From Ichthyophis bannanicus (taxonomy: Eukaryota; Chordata; Amphibia; Gymnophiona; Ichthyophiidae), in contig CM066035.1 in the NCBI GenBank assembly GCA_033557465.1, positions 905,169,309 to 905,233,308 on the forward strand: a stretch of 64,000 bases of DNA. The letters are read 5' to 3'. Below the pieces are notes generated by a model, which saw nothing but the letters and a program-made list of their open reading frames with translations, was not told the DNA's origin and ran no database searches. The translations under genes were made by a program, and so were the position numbers. Position 1 is the stretch's first letter. Every line of letters begins with the position of its first letter. This document shows positions 33,546-44,719 of this stretch, in pieces.

Positions 33546-33875
33546 GTACTGTTATTTTTAAAATTTGGACATGATATTACAGGAGTTCTATTGAGTAAGG
33601 TTTTCCTCTTTGCAGATGCTATCAAAATCTGCAACAAGGTAGACACCCTGGAAGGTGTTGATAGCATGAGGACGAATCTAGTGAAGCCTGAAGAATGGTT
33701 GAGAATTCGGCAGCTAACATGTAATGCTAAAAAAATGCAAGATCATATATTTGAACTGAAAAAACCCAAGGGAGCAGTACAGTATAGGAAGTGAAGTACT
33801 TTAGTGCACTAAAGAAGAGCGGGACCTGGGGGCAATCATATTGGATAATCTTAGTGGCCAAACAAGCACAGTTAC

Positions 33876-34142
33876 AGTTAATTAGATTTGGTATACGGCC
33901 CTTTGTTATGCACATCTGGGTGGTGAACAAGAAAATACAATGTAAAAATAACAAATAAACCATGAAACAAACCATTAGAAGCAGACAAGGAGATAAAGCT
34001 CAACAGAAATGGAGATGAGGGGGAGAGGAAAGGGGACATTACAATTAAAGCAGCGCAGTTGAAAACAGAGAGTACAAGAGGCAGGAAGGAATGACAGACA
34101 AAAACAAAGACGAGACAAATGACTCGAGCAAGCGTCTCCTTT
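33876..34142. mobile_element. Unclassified repeat flank of the L1 insertion, left side
   Basis: tagatttggtatacggccct resembles a LINE 3' terminus read on the minus strand. The remainder is purine-rich and unassigned. LINE-B does not continue here. Confidence 0.35.
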
Positions 34143-34157
34143 ACCAATCAAATTTTT
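34143..34157. repeat. Target-site duplication of the L1, left copy
   Basis: accaatcaaattttt, identical to 40,041-40,055. The next base is T, merging with the poly(T) tail. Confidence 0.95.
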
Positions 34158-34804
34158 TAATTTTTTTTTAATTTTTATCTTTTTATTGACAACAAATCCA
34201 GCACACATCCAAACACATATAGCAGATCAAAATAAAAAATAACTTCTAAACAGGGGATAACTAACAGCAGCCAGGGCAAACCCCCAGACTCTGCCGGCAA
34301 AAAGGTATGCAAAATCAGCCTAATACAAGCACAGTTCCCTTTTTACCGTCCATCACTTAACCCCAATTCCCCACAATGTAAAATATACCTTAGGCAACCT
34401 CGAGCTCATCGCCCCCTCGACCAACGGAATTGTCAATTTTTTATAAAATTACAAGGGTATCCCCCCAGTGAGGATACCGTTACCCTACCCGCCCTTCTCC
34501 CCCCCCCCCTCCCCATCCGGTAGCCACCACCTACCCCTCGTCCCTCCCCCCCATCAAATCACCCCCAACCCACCCAAGTCCCGGCCTCCTTCCAGCCCCC
34601 CCCGTTCCCCCCCACCCCCCCTCCCCTTACTACCCGCCCACCCGCCAAGCCCCCCTCCCTTAATCCCCCCTATCCCTTCCTTTCCCCCCACCCTCCCCTT
34701 CCCCATCCCTCCCCCCACCCCCAGAACACGTTCCAATACCCCCCACCGTTCTTCAAACCCACCCAAACGCTGCCTACGCGCTGCCGTTAACTTTTCCATA
34801 AGAA

Positions 34805-37800
34805 CTATAGCCCTAAGTCGTCCTTCAAACTGCACCACCGAGGGCATCTCCCTTTGTTTCCAGGCGGCAGCAATCTCACATCGGGCTGCACACAAACAAG
34901 CCAACACCATCTTACCCCCTCCCCCCAGAAAGACAACAACAAAATAGTGGGCACCAGTTCCACCCCAACCCCTAATTTCTCCAGAATCCACCCCGTGAGC
35001 CACCGCCAATATTTCTGGACCTTCTCACAGCTCCACCAAATGTGCCAAAAAGTCCCTATCTCCCCACAGCCCCTCCAACAAAGGGGAGAAACCTCCTTAT
35101 ATATTTGATGCAAGCGCTGAGGTGTGTAATACCAACGCAGCAGAACTTTATAACTATTTTCTCTGACCCCACTAGAACTCATGCCCCGCTTGATCTGATC
35201 CCACACCTGTTTCCATTCTACCAAAGAGAAAGTTCTACCCAGATCTCTCTCCCATTGCACCATATCCTTATTTGTCCCCCCCCCCCCCCCCCCCCCCGAG
35301 ACCACCTTATATAAACCAGACACCAAACCCCGGGAGCCACGCTTCCCAACCCACAGGGCCTCCAAGCCGGAGATCTCCTCCCTCAACCCAACTATTCCCC
35401 CTGCGTTACGGAGAAACGACCGAATTTGCACATAAGCATATCTGTCCCCCTTATCAAGCTTAAATTCCTCTTGCACCTCCGCAAAACTCCGTACCCCCCC
35501 CTCCTCCACCAGTTGAAAGCTGCACCCCAAGCCCTTCTTTGTCCAAAGGTCAAACCGACCACCCTCCCAGCCCGGTTGAAACGCTTTACACCCCCTCCAC
35601 GGAGTCATCAGCGAAAACTCCATTCCCCGCCGTGCTATATCCGGACCCCGTACCTTATCCCATATCCGGACCACCTGACACATCCCGGGTGATTCCTGCC
35701 CCAAATCTCCCCTCCCCTCCCCCCCCCCTCGGCGCCCACAACCAAGCAGTTAAACGACCCCCTCTAACCCTCCCTTTCTCCAGGTTCACCCAGGGGCGCT
35801 CCTCCCCCCCCTCCCGCCATCCCATTACATGGGCAAGCTGGGCCGCCCAATAGTAAGCGTGGAGATTAGGCATCCCCAAACCCCCCTCCTCCTTAGGAGA
35901 ATACATCACCTCCCTTGCTACCCTCGGGGGTTTCCTCTTCCAGATATAACTGAACACCCTCCGTTGGAGGCCCCGCATCATCCCCTCCGGTATATCCACC
36001 GGTAGTGCATGAAAAAGATAAAGCAGACGGGGCAGAACATTCATTTTAATGGCCACAATTCTCCCCAACCAAGATATCTCCATTCTCAGCCAGCCCGCCA
36101 GATCACTGTTAATACTGCGGAGAAGCCGTGGGTAATTAGCAGAGAATAAAGTCTCATACCTATCCGTGATCTGCACTCCCAGATACCCCAGAGACCCCTG
36201 CTCCCAGCGCAGCTGAAACATACTCTTCAACCTCCTTTCCTCCACCTCATCCATCTGTATTTTCAACACCTCGGTTTTATCCACATTCATTTTAAAACCG
36301 GAGATGGCCCCATACCGTTCCACCTCCCTCATCACCTCCTGCATCGAAACCAGTGGAGTGCCGAGGAATAGCAAGATGTCATCAGCATACAAAGAGATCT
36401 TGTGCTCCCACTCCCCACAACACAACCCGTGGATCCGTGCATTCCGCCTTATACATTCCGCCAACGGCTCCACCACCAGAGCGAAGAGCAAGGGTGACAG
36501 CGGGCACCCCTGGTGGGTCCCTCGACCCAGTGCAAAATCCCAGGAATACCGCCCATTAACCTTTACCCGAGCCCTAGGACCTTGGTATAAAGCCCCCACC
36601 CAAGCCAGAAACTTCGGCCCACACCCTACCTTCCTCAAAACCCGCATTAAAAACCCCCAGTGTACTCTATCGAAGGCCTTCTCAGCGTCAATAGACATCA
36701 AGAGAAGGTCCTCCTGCTCCTGCCGTGCCTCCCAGATCACCCCTATGGCCCGCTTGATATTATCTGCGGCCTGCCGCCCGGCAATAAACCCCGCTTGATC
36801 AACCTGGATGATCCCTGGCATCCACCCAGCCAACCTCCCAGCCAGAATTTTAGCCAACAATTTAACGTCGACATTTAACAAAGAAATAGGTCGATACGAG
36901 CTACACCTCCCGGGGTCTTTCCCTGGTTTTAACAATACAGTGATCCCAGCTGTCAACATTTCTGTGGACAATCCCCCCCCTCCCCTATGGCCCCGTTGAA
37001 TACCCTCCGCAACAGACCTCCTACCTCCCCCCAAAAAACCTTATAAAATGACCCCGTTAACCCATCTAAACCCGGTGACTTCCCCCCAGCCAAACCCTTC
37101 ACCGCCCTTTCCAATTCTTCCTTGGAAATCTCTTCCTCCATCTCCTCAACAGCTCCCGCAGATAATTCCGGCAAGGATATCCCCCCTAAATACTCCTCTA
37201 TCCCCCCCTCCCGCACCCCATCCATCTCCCGGTAGAGCTCCTGGTAGTATTCTTTAAACCGCTCCTGAATGGCATCATCCCCCCTACGCATCCTGCCCTT
37301 CTATCTGGTATATGGTCGCTGCCCCTTTTTGCTGCCGCAGTTTCCGTGCCAGCAAACGGCCAGCCTTATCCCCAAACTCATACTGCACTTGACGCACCCT
37401 TTGTAGGAGAAGTGCCACCTTATCAGTCTGCAAAGCCCGCAGTTCAACCCGCACTCTCTCCATCTCCCTCCTATCCTGCTGAGCTCCTGAACCCCGATAT
37501 CGTTCCTCCGCCACCGTTAACTCCTTCCGCAGGGCGTCCTCACGTCTCTCCCTCTCCCGCTTCTTCCTCGCCCCCCACATAACAAACCTCCCCCGCACCA
37601 CCGCCTTCAACCCTTCCCAAACCACTACCTCCTTCACTTCCCCCGTATCATTAAAATGTAAATACTCCTTTATAGCCTCCCGAACGTCGGCTACCACCAC
37701 CCCATCCCTGAGTAGGCTATCATTCAGCCTCCAAAACACCCCCCACTCTTCACCGGACTCTGAAGCGTCACCACCACTGCCCCATGGTCAGACCAACCCA

Positions 37801-38470
37801 CCGGTTGAATACCCCCATCTTTCACTTCCTTCATCCAGGACTTATCTAACAACAACAAATCTATCCGGCTCCAGCTGTCATGCGGAGCTGAGTGAAAAGT
37901 ATACTCCGCACCCCCCGGGTTCAGGGCCCTCCACATATCTACCAGATTAAATTGCCCCATCACCTTTCGTAACTCTACCCTATTCTTTTTCCCCCCATCC
38001 CCCCCTCGCGGCTTGCGATCTACCCTCGGGTCTAACACCAGATTAAAATCCCCGCCCACCAGAACCTTCCCCTCCCCTGCCCCCTCGATAAGGTGCCCCA
38101 CTGTACGCCAGAACCCTTTTTGCTGCCCATTAGGACCATACACCGCCACCACCACAATATCCTCTCCCCCCAATTTCCCTTTAATCCCCACCACTCTCCC
38201 CGCCCCATCTTTAAAGGACCCTTCCACCTTAATCCCACACCCCTCCCGAATCAAGATGGCCACTCCCCCCTTCCTGCCACCCTCTTTATTACATGAGAAA
38301 TACTGATACGGATACTGGCGGTGTCGTAACCGCCCCACCTCCCCGGCCCTCAAGTGGGTCTCTTGTATCAATACCACGTCCCACTGATCCCGCACCACCT
38401 CCCGAAATAGCAACCCTCTCTTAGTAGGAGAATTCAACCCTTTCACATTAATAGTCCCTATCCGCACCAT
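34805..38470 (-). pseudogene. L1/Tx1-like ORF2: endonuclease-reverse transcriptase, frameshifted
   Basis: Five overlapping frames form one protein of about 1,200 residues. The APE endonuclease (38,470-37,724) has INVKGLNSPTKR, LIQETHLR, VYGPNG, GGDFNLVLDP, RIDLLLLDKSW and SDHGAVVV. A linker is at 37,739-37,284. The RT entry region (37,291-36,953) has GGKSPGLDGLTGSFYK. The RT core (37,034-35,655) has YRPISLLNVDVKLLAKILA, IDAEKAFDRVHW, GTHQGCPLSPLLFALV and the YADDILLF active site. The C-terminal domain (35,704-34,805) has RWYYTPQRLHQIY and a C-x-x-C-G-x(6)-H-x(4)-C-type finger around CWRGCGEIGTFWHIWWSC, typical of L1-type ORF2. It would prime reverse transcription at nicked DNA. All catalytic motifs remain, but at least four frame breaks disable it. 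Confidence 0.93.
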
Positions 38471-38864
38471 CTATAAGAATCCACTCCCCCCCCCCCCCGC
38501 CACTACCTCCCTGGTGTTCTGATCCCCCCTTCTCCCCCCCACCCCCTCCCACCCCCCCACCACCCTCCACCGCCACTTCTTACCCTCCCGGATGTCCCCT
38601 CCGATCCCGTCCCGCCACATCCCCCATGTGCCACCCACTCCTTCCACCGCCTCCACCCGTACAACATACAGCATACATCAAACAGCATCAACTTGCCCCA
38701 CATGCCCCCGAGCCCCTCCACCCACAGCTCTCCACCCCTCCTCCCCGGCCCCCCCAACCCCCATAAGCCCTATGAGTCCAGTGTCCAAACCCTAAGAAGG
38801 GATCTCTAACACCCCTCCTTAGATCAATACTTGCAGCCGGAAAAAGCCAGTCCCATCTTCCGTC

Positions 38865-39960
38865 TCAAGTATCGGTCTCCGAAGCAGCTCTCCGCCGATC
38901 CGTGGACATCCGCTGTAGACGCTTCCCGCGCTCTCCAACACGTTGCCATTGTGCACTGGAGGGACGTTGCTGCTTGCTCGCCCCCGCTGGGACCTTACGC
39001 TGTCGCTCCATCTCCCCCACTTCAGGCAACCCCTCGCAGCCCAGCTCTCGTAGAGTGGTCCACGCTTCGGCCACAGATTTCACCTTCCGATTTACCCCAT
39101 TCACAGACAACAGGACCCCAAACGGGAACAACCACCGATAGCGAAGATTCTGTCCTCTCAGATACGCCGTGACATCTCATCTCCCGTCGTCTGTCCAGCG
39201 TGCCTTTAGACAAATCGTTAAAGACTTCAATTTCATGGCCTTCCCATGCGATGCGCCCAAACTTCCGGGCGACGCTCAGAATTTGCTCTTTCATTGGGAA
39301 GCTACTCATACAGGCTATAATGTCCCGTGCTTGCTTTTCCCTCCGGGGGCCAAGGCTTCTATGAGCTCTGTCCACTCTTATTTGCTCCACTCTCACGCCA
39401 GCCACTTCCCCTCGCTGCAAGATATGGCCACAGAGTTTCTGGACCACTGCCACACAGTCTCTTGCGGCCGCTTCCTCTGGAACCCCCCGGATACGCAGAT
39501 TGTTTCTCCTAGCACGATCCTCGAGCTCCTCAATTTTCTCCTGCAGTTCGTTCTGCTGGGTCTGGAGAGTTTCCTGCAAGGCCACAACCCCGCGCAGCTC
39601 TCGCTCAGACTCCTCCACGTGGTTCTCCAAGTCCTCCACGCGGCCGCCCAGACTGCTCATCTCCTGCTGAATAGCCTGCAGGGTGTCTTTTACCTCCTTC
39701 CGCATCCCTTTAATCTCCGTCCGCATCTCCATTTTGAACTCCTGCAACCAGCGGCGAAGGGGCACCTCCTCCACCCCCTCTGTATCCGTGCCATCATCCT
39801 CTCCAGAGCTCCCTCCATGCGCTCCCCTATCTGAGCAGGCCGCCGCCGCCGCCATCAGCTCCCGGCGCACATACGGAGACTGGAAGCCCTCCAATTTCTT
39901 CTTCGCTGCCATCCGACTGCTATCGGCTCGCTTGCCTTCCACTTTGGCACTGGGGGACAC
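38865..39960 (-). pseudogene. L1/Tx1-like ORF1: coiled-coil RNA-binding protein, one frameshift
   Basis: The first frame (39,960-39,022) has an N-terminal variable region, then a long coiled coil (FKMEMRTEIKGMRKEVKDTL to ELQEKIEELEDRARRNN, residues about 70-155), then the RRM-like domain starting LRIRGVPE and including VDRAHRSLGPR. The C-terminal domain is broken by a frameshift near 39,170 and continues in the frame 39,131-38,865 (FPFGVLLSVNGVNRKVKSVA, AEAWTTLRELGCE). The layout (coiled coil, RRM, C-terminal domain) is the trimeric RNA-binding ORF1p of L1-clade LINEs. Confidence 0.9.
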
Positions 39961-40023
39961 ACCACAAAATCACCACTCTCGGGATTCGGACGGAGCTAGG
40001 CTTTTAGGCTGCCATTAGCTCCG

Positions 40024-40031
40024 TGACGTCA
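40024..40031. promoter_or_regulatory. CRE palindrome in the L1 5' leader
   Basis: An exact TGACGTCA lies within 20 bp of the L1 5' end (minus strand), ahead of ORF1. The 8-mer is the consensus CREB/ATF site. A promoter role is inference. Confidence 0.45.
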
Positions 40032-40040
40032 CCGGAAGTC

Positions 40041-40055
40041 ACCAATCAAATTTTT
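40041..40055. repeat. Target-site duplication of the L1, right copy
   Basis: accaatcaaattttt, identical to 34,143-34,157. Confidence 0.95.
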
Positions 40056-40335
40056 GATTCTTATATGATCTCACTTGACCTACCCAAATACTTATCTGAT
40101 CTGCTCCTTCCCTATCATCCTTCCCAGACCCTCCACACTCTGCATAACAGACTACTTGTTCACGTGCTCAAATACACCTTGAAGTCACTTGACATACCTC
40201 CTTTGCCTACTAGATTCCTACTCTTTCAAACTCCATCCCAGTCTCTCAGAATTGAGGCGTCCTGTTACTGTTTACAAATATTCAGGTCAACATTCTATTC
40301 AGCAGCTGGAGTTTTTTTACTACACAGTCCATGAT
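40056..40335 (+). mobile_element. LINE C-terminal fragment, decayed
   Basis: The frame from 40,023 reads YLSDLLLPYHPSQTLHTLHN and RLLVHVLKYTLKSL, resembling the end of L2-like ORFs (PYLSDLL-type). This suggests the L1 landed in another LINE. From 40,336 to 40,640 nothing is recognised. Confidence 0.5.
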
Positions 40336-41548
40336 ATGAAATTATATATACTGTGTGCTATCTAGTTAGGCAGAGGCATTGAATATATATCTAATGCAAT
40401 CACCATCGCTGGCTAAAACATACAGCAGCAACATTCAACCATCATACAAATAGCTAAGCTGTTCGATTTAGGACGGCCTTTTCTCTGGCCTAAATTAAGC
40501 TGTATAGCTATCCAGAGAGCAGCCAAATACCACCACTACATACCCTCTTTGCCCTGGCACTAACCAGAAAGTGCCGAGGCACTTAGTGCTGATGAAAAGC
40601 TAGAGAGGACACTAAACATCCAACTCCCGTTGAATGTTTATCAGATTGATCCTCAGCAAGGCCTTTCTAACAAGAATGGAAATGGGACAGGCACCAAGTT
40701 GCTGGAACCTGAAAAGGCAACGGCAAAAGTTAGAAAGATGCTTGAGTTCATAGAGAGGAATGGCCTGCAGGAAAAAGGAGGTAATAGTGCCTTTGTACAA
40801 GTCTTTAGTGAGACCCCCATTGGGAGTACTGTGTACAATTCTGGAGACCACACTTTCAAAAGGATATAAACAGGATGGAGTTGGTGCATTGGACGGCTAC
40901 TAAAATGGTCAATAGTCTTAAGGTGTATGGGGATAGACTTAAAGATCTCAATATGGATACTTTGAAGGAAAGGCCGGAGAGGGGTGATATGACAGATATT
41001 TAAGTACCTCCATGGAATAAATGTACAAGAGGTGGCCCTCTTCCAGTTGAAAGGAAGCTCTGCAATGAGGGGTCATAAGATGAAGGTTAAAGGGGATGGA
41101 CTCAGGAGTAATCTGCTTTACAGAAAGGATGGAACAGCCTCCCAGTGGAGGTGGTGGAGATGAGAATTATATCTGAATTCAAAAAGCATGGGACAAATAC
41201 AGAGGATTTCCAAGGGAGAGGATGGGCAGACTGGAGATGCCACATTATCTGTTTCTATGTTTTGCTCATTACATTTCCTGTTATGTAGAAGTTAGAAATG
41301 TGCCCAGGGAAAAAAAATGTTGGTTTGTTTTTGGTGTCTGGCATCCCCTTCCCCCCCAACGGTTTTATATTTTTCTGGTTCATTTAACACATTTGTATTA
41401 ACAAAAATGTTTTTACACACATTCAAACTTTTAACATGCGCAAATGGACTTTATGTGCATTAATTTATATGTCAGTGTGTGTTAAATTGATTCTGCATGT
41501 GCTAAATGTTTTAAGATGTGCTAATGAACGGAATGCATACCTCTAGTA

Positions 41549-41900
41549 CAATGGTGCTCAACCAAGTCCTCTGGGACCCCAGGCCAGTCAGGTTTTCAGG
41601 ATATTCACAATGAATATGCATGAGATAGATCTGCATGCACGGCTTCCATTGTATGCAAATCTATCTCATGCATATTCATTATGCACATCCTGAAAACCTG
41701 ACTGGCCTGGGGGTTCCAGAAGACTGTACAAGGATTCTCAACCCAGTTCTTGGGACAGGGCAAGCGAGTCAGGTTTTCAGGAGAACCACAATGAATATGC
41801 ATGACAGAGATTTGCATACAAGGGAGACAGCGCATGCAAATCTCTTTCATGCCTATTCATTGTGGTTATCTTGAAAACCTGACTGGCTAGTAGACTATTA
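41549..41900. mobile_element. Two adjacent hairpin MITEs (octamer-bearing hAT-like family)
   Basis: Copies at about 41,549-41,727 and 41,735-41,900. In each, gtcaggttttcaggat- and aatgaatatgcatga face tcatgcatattcatt and tcctgaaaacctgactggc, forming a near-complete foldback of 160-180 bp. The loop carries atgcaaat. The same family recurs at 57,380, 62,158 and 63,163. Confidence 0.88.
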
Positions 41901-41984
41901 GAAGTCACAAAGACTAGATGATGCAGAATACACATCCAAACTGCTTGTGACAAGGGAAAGGGAGCTAGTTTAGCTCATGCCTTT

Positions 41985-42120
41985 TCTCAAGCATTCAATG
42001 AGAGTTACAGTAGATATTTTCCTGTCCTTGGAGGGCTCACCATCTATGTCTGTACCTGAGGCAATGGAGGGTTAATTGACTTGCCCAAAATCGCAAGGAA
42101 CACTCAGAACGGTTCTCATC
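41985..42120 (-). mobile_element. SINE fragment
   Basis: gtccttggagggctcaccat, tgtacctgaggcaatggagg and gttaattgacttgccca form the shared tail of the tRNA-SINE family in reverse complement. The tRNA head is missing. Confidence 0.65.
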
Positions 42121-42212
42121 ACGCTTCTTAGCCTTTGATACACCTCCAACTCAGCAATCACATAGCATGGTACATTTTAATCCATCTTCTAATCGCCAAA
42201 GAATGACATAGA

Positions 42213-42277
42213 CCAAGCAAAGGCCACTGAAGACCAGGGACACAGAAAAGAGAAGACATGCATGGACGATGCCAAAT
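42213..42277. repeat. Segment shared with 5,508-5,572
   Basis: About 65 bp matching by eye at roughly 80%: aaagagaagaca-gcatgg and a flanking caagcaa-ggcc block. On the minus strand both copies can be read as HACLLFS-SLVF. Family unknown. Confidence 0.55.
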
Positions 42278-42752
42278 TCTGGGTCTCCCATATGTACGAT
42301 GTTTAATATGTCTATGCTGTGCTTTATGTTCTCCAAGTCCTCTATCACTCTATGGCTGTAACTAGCACTGTCCATTTAGGTGTCTGTAACCATAAGTAGA
42401 TTCATGCAGGTGTACAATATATTCTCTGTAGCAGCTCTTAGAGCCCAGGGTCTCATGGATCATCTTGCTGTGTGACCCGTTTATTCAAGTTGCTGTATCC
42501 CATCTTGGATGAATTATCTTTCAAAAAGACAGCTTATAAATCAGAATTGAAACAACTATGTAAAAACTAGCAAGCAGTGAGTAACTACCATCTGAACTAG
42601 GAAGGAATATATTTAATTCTACTGTTCGGAATGAGAAGAGTGAAGGTTAAGTAAATAATATGTAAAAAGGAAGAGCTTTTGTTGCATGCTGTCCAAAGGT
42701 GGCATGTCACTAAGATCCAGAGGGGGCCTAATAGGAAAGTGAAGCTACTTAC

Positions 42753-42876
42753 CGACCTTAATGCTCTCCATGCATGCTGGGAGGCCACTCTGTGCCGCAG
42801 CAATTAATTTCAAGGCAATATAGAACTGCGTCGGACCAAAATAACCCACCCGCTTCGCACCACACACTTCTGTGAT
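42753..42876 (-). CDS. REPS2: REPS2 exon 2 (C-terminal part of the first EH domain)
   Basis: This 124-bp exon encodes 41 codons plus one base. It begins [15 protein letters not shown] and continues through [16 protein letters not shown] to MESIKV. That is the end of the first Eps15-homology domain of REPS2 (POB1), an adaptor that binds RalBP1 and endocytic proteins and links Ral signalling to growth-factor receptor uptake in the cytoplasm. On the minus strand a pyrimidine-rich tract ending in CTAG precedes the exon, and a GTAAGTAG donor follows it. It ends in phase 1 (GTC G), which exon 3 completes exactly. The paralogue REPS1 is the alternative, but the following exon carries an ELPLP sequence and a GE-R-GN pattern that recall REPS2. 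The ACM near the end, where I recall VRI in mammals, looks lineage-specific. Identification is from memory of the family, not a search. Confidence 0.93.
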
Positions 42877-42969
42877 CTAGACACAAGAGAGAGAAACAGA
42901 GATTTCAGGATTTTTTTCTCAGCTTTCCATTTCTGAAGATATTTAAAAACCTTCACAGTTTTTTGTTAA

Positions 42970-43470
42970 ACCCTTATTTATTTAACTGTATTTATATCCC
43001 GCTTTTCACCGGGTCAAAGCGGTGTAACAAAAAAAGGGGGGGTTAATCGGTTATAGGGATGGGGCCATCACCAGGAGGGCAACATTGATGATTTTGACAG
43101 AGGATAGACATAGACATGGACAAGGTAACAAAGTTTTTGATCATAGGTTCTGGAGGGTGGTTTAGTGGGGTTGGTGTAGTTATTTGTGAGAGGGTGTTTT
43201 TGTTTTGAGATGTTCTTGGAATAGGATGGTTTTTAGCTGCTTTTTGAATGACAAGAGATCGTTATTGTTCCTGAGGTGGTTTGGTAGAGAATTCCAGAGG
43301 GATGGAGCATAAAGTTCGAAGGCTCTGTTGCAGGTCCGTTGTATGCATTTGGTTCTTCTGTGAGGGATGGTGAGGGAGTTGCTGGAGGTCTGTCTGGTTG
43401 TTTTGCTGTGGGCTGGGTGGGGTAGTAGGGTGTGGAGCTGGGTGCTCTGTGTTTGGTGGATGGTTTTGCT
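42970..43470 (-). mobile_element. L2-like LINE 3' end
   Basis: The 3' terminus tatcccgcttttcaccgggt and gtcaaagcggtgtaacaaaa lies at the left. The coding end further right parallels bases 1-300 (agagttccataaggatggag versus agaattccagagggatggag). Lies about 95 bp upstream of REPS2 exon 2 in gene orientation. Confidence 0.78.
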
Positions 43471-43631
43471 TGAACCTGTGACCTTCTGCTCCTGAAGGCA
43501 CTGGCTGTGTGTGCTGCACCACTGTCTTGAAATTTTTCAGTGCAGTGAGAGTGCTGCCTAAGGAAGGGGTCCTGCTTACTCATATCCTACAGTGCTCGCT
43601 AGTAGGGGTGTGCAACCAAAAATATTTTATT

Positions 43632-44030
43632 TAGGAGGTCTTTTACTGAAGGGCGTTAGCTGACAATGTGTGTTTTGGCATGCGGTGAATGCGCATTGGG
43701 ACAAAGCGCAGGGCTATGAAAGTGCAGGATGATTCCCGCGCTAACTGTATAACTTGGGTTAGGGTTGCAAGGGGGTGGGGTTGGGGTGGAGAGTGGGCAC
43801 GGAGTTAGCGCCAGTTCACACCGCAGAATCGCCTAATGCCAGCTGAATAGATGGAATGAAGTGCACCCGTGCTAATGAGCCTCGCGCTAAGGGACAGCGC
43901 TCCACATTAACTACCAGGGAAATGTTTCCCCACACCCTCGACAGTTAACACGGTGGTGTTGCATCTAACGGACCATAATTACGGTGCTTTTGCTGCATTA
44001 AGTGCAACATCCTAGTAAAAGGGCCCTTAG
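43632..44030. mobile_element. TIR element, family A
   Basis: Ends ggaggtcttttactgaaggg and ctagtaaaagggccc are an imperfect inverted pair, flanked by TTA/TTAG-like bases. The internal wording (gctaatgagc, cattaactaccagggaaatg) matches 50,206-51,880. Non-coding. The TTA-type duplication suggests PIF/Harbinger. Confidence 0.6.
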
Positions 44031-44719
44031 TTCCATGTTGCCTCTGCTGGTTTTTCACCAAGATTTAATTTTGTTCGGCCTTTTGAGGGTTTATTTTTTG
44101 CAGTGTGCTCAGTTACGTTTTCAGCATGCAGTATTTACAAATAGCGAGTGCTAAAAATATTGGAATTTCATCAGGATTTCCATTCATTTCATTTCAAAAC
44201 AAATGCACATCCCTACTCATTAGCCCAAGGAAACTTATCTTCACTATTCAACTTCTTTGAAAGTGGTTTTGCAAGGAAGCAGAACACTGAGACAGCTCCT
44301 CCGAGAAATTGCAGGATGTCAGATAATTCTATGTGTTGTGAGTACAAGGGGGAGAATTTTAAACTCCCCTTATATTTTTATTATTTTTTATTTTTGTAGT
44401 ATTTAGCTCACGCTTTTCCAGGGGCAGGTCAAGGCAAGTTACATTCAGGTATAGTAGCTTATTTCCGATAAGTGCAACATTCACAGGCCACGAAGATAAT
44501 TTACAAATGGAAAAGTATGTACAAACTGGCAAATTGTTCACAGGTACAAAGTTCCCACAGACTCTAGATATTTCTTTAGTACAATTGAAATGTCAATGGA
44601 AAAAAATACATGTAGATCTGAAAATACAATTAAGGCCCATTATTTTCCTCTCCCATGACCTAAACATGTCTCTGGGAAAGTCTTCTCGCTATGTTTTCAT
44701 CTGTGATTAATGTATTTTA
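44031..44719. other. Intron sequence, mostly unassigned
   Basis: A LINE/SINE tail-like stretch near 44,390-44,460 (cgcttttccaggggcaggtc, aaggcaagttacattcaggt) is the only recognisable piece. Confidence 0.45.

Larger units (their letters stand above)
34158..40040 (-). mobile_element. L1/Tx1-clade LINE, full length with target-site duplication
   Basis: About 5.9 kb on the minus strand, bounded by identical 15-bp direct repeats. A T-rich (poly(A) on the sense strand) tail is at 34,158-34,190, a G-rich sense-strand 3' region at about 34,490-34,740, ORF2 at 34,805-38,470, ORF1 at about 38,865-39,960 and a short leader of about 80 bp. Several frameshifts, some next to C homopolymers. Confidence 0.95.
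23800..41270 (+). mobile_element. CR1-like LINE (LINE-B), shattered by nested insertions
   Basis: Four collinear plus-strand pieces. 23,800-24,419 reads RATNFFARKKIKRK and ends KAMRPK. 32,673-33,247 reads IHLRILKELKRGAG, then HGFTRGRFYQTNMIDFFDW and LDFSKAFDTFPHR. 33,546-33,875 reads VFLFADAIKICNKVD. About 40,640-41,270 is the C-terminal part, ending in tttctatgtttt. They read in order as one CR1-type ORF2 C-terminal half plus 3' end, the same family as 44,720 and 51,057. A DIRS, a SINE and an L1-bearing block separate them. Confidence 0.85.
1723..42752 (-). other. REPS2: REPS2 intron 2, complete (41,030 bp)
   Basis: The interval between the donor of exon 2 and the acceptor of exon 3. It contains most of the mobile elements listed here, many in the sense (minus) orientation of the gene. 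I saw no additional exon-like open frame with splice signals inside it. Confidence 0.88.

Noticed and set aside
34468..34947. 159-codon Pro/Ser-rich plus-strand ORF
   Set aside because: It is the antisense of the C-rich L1 3' region; its composition follows from C runs, and it has no domain.
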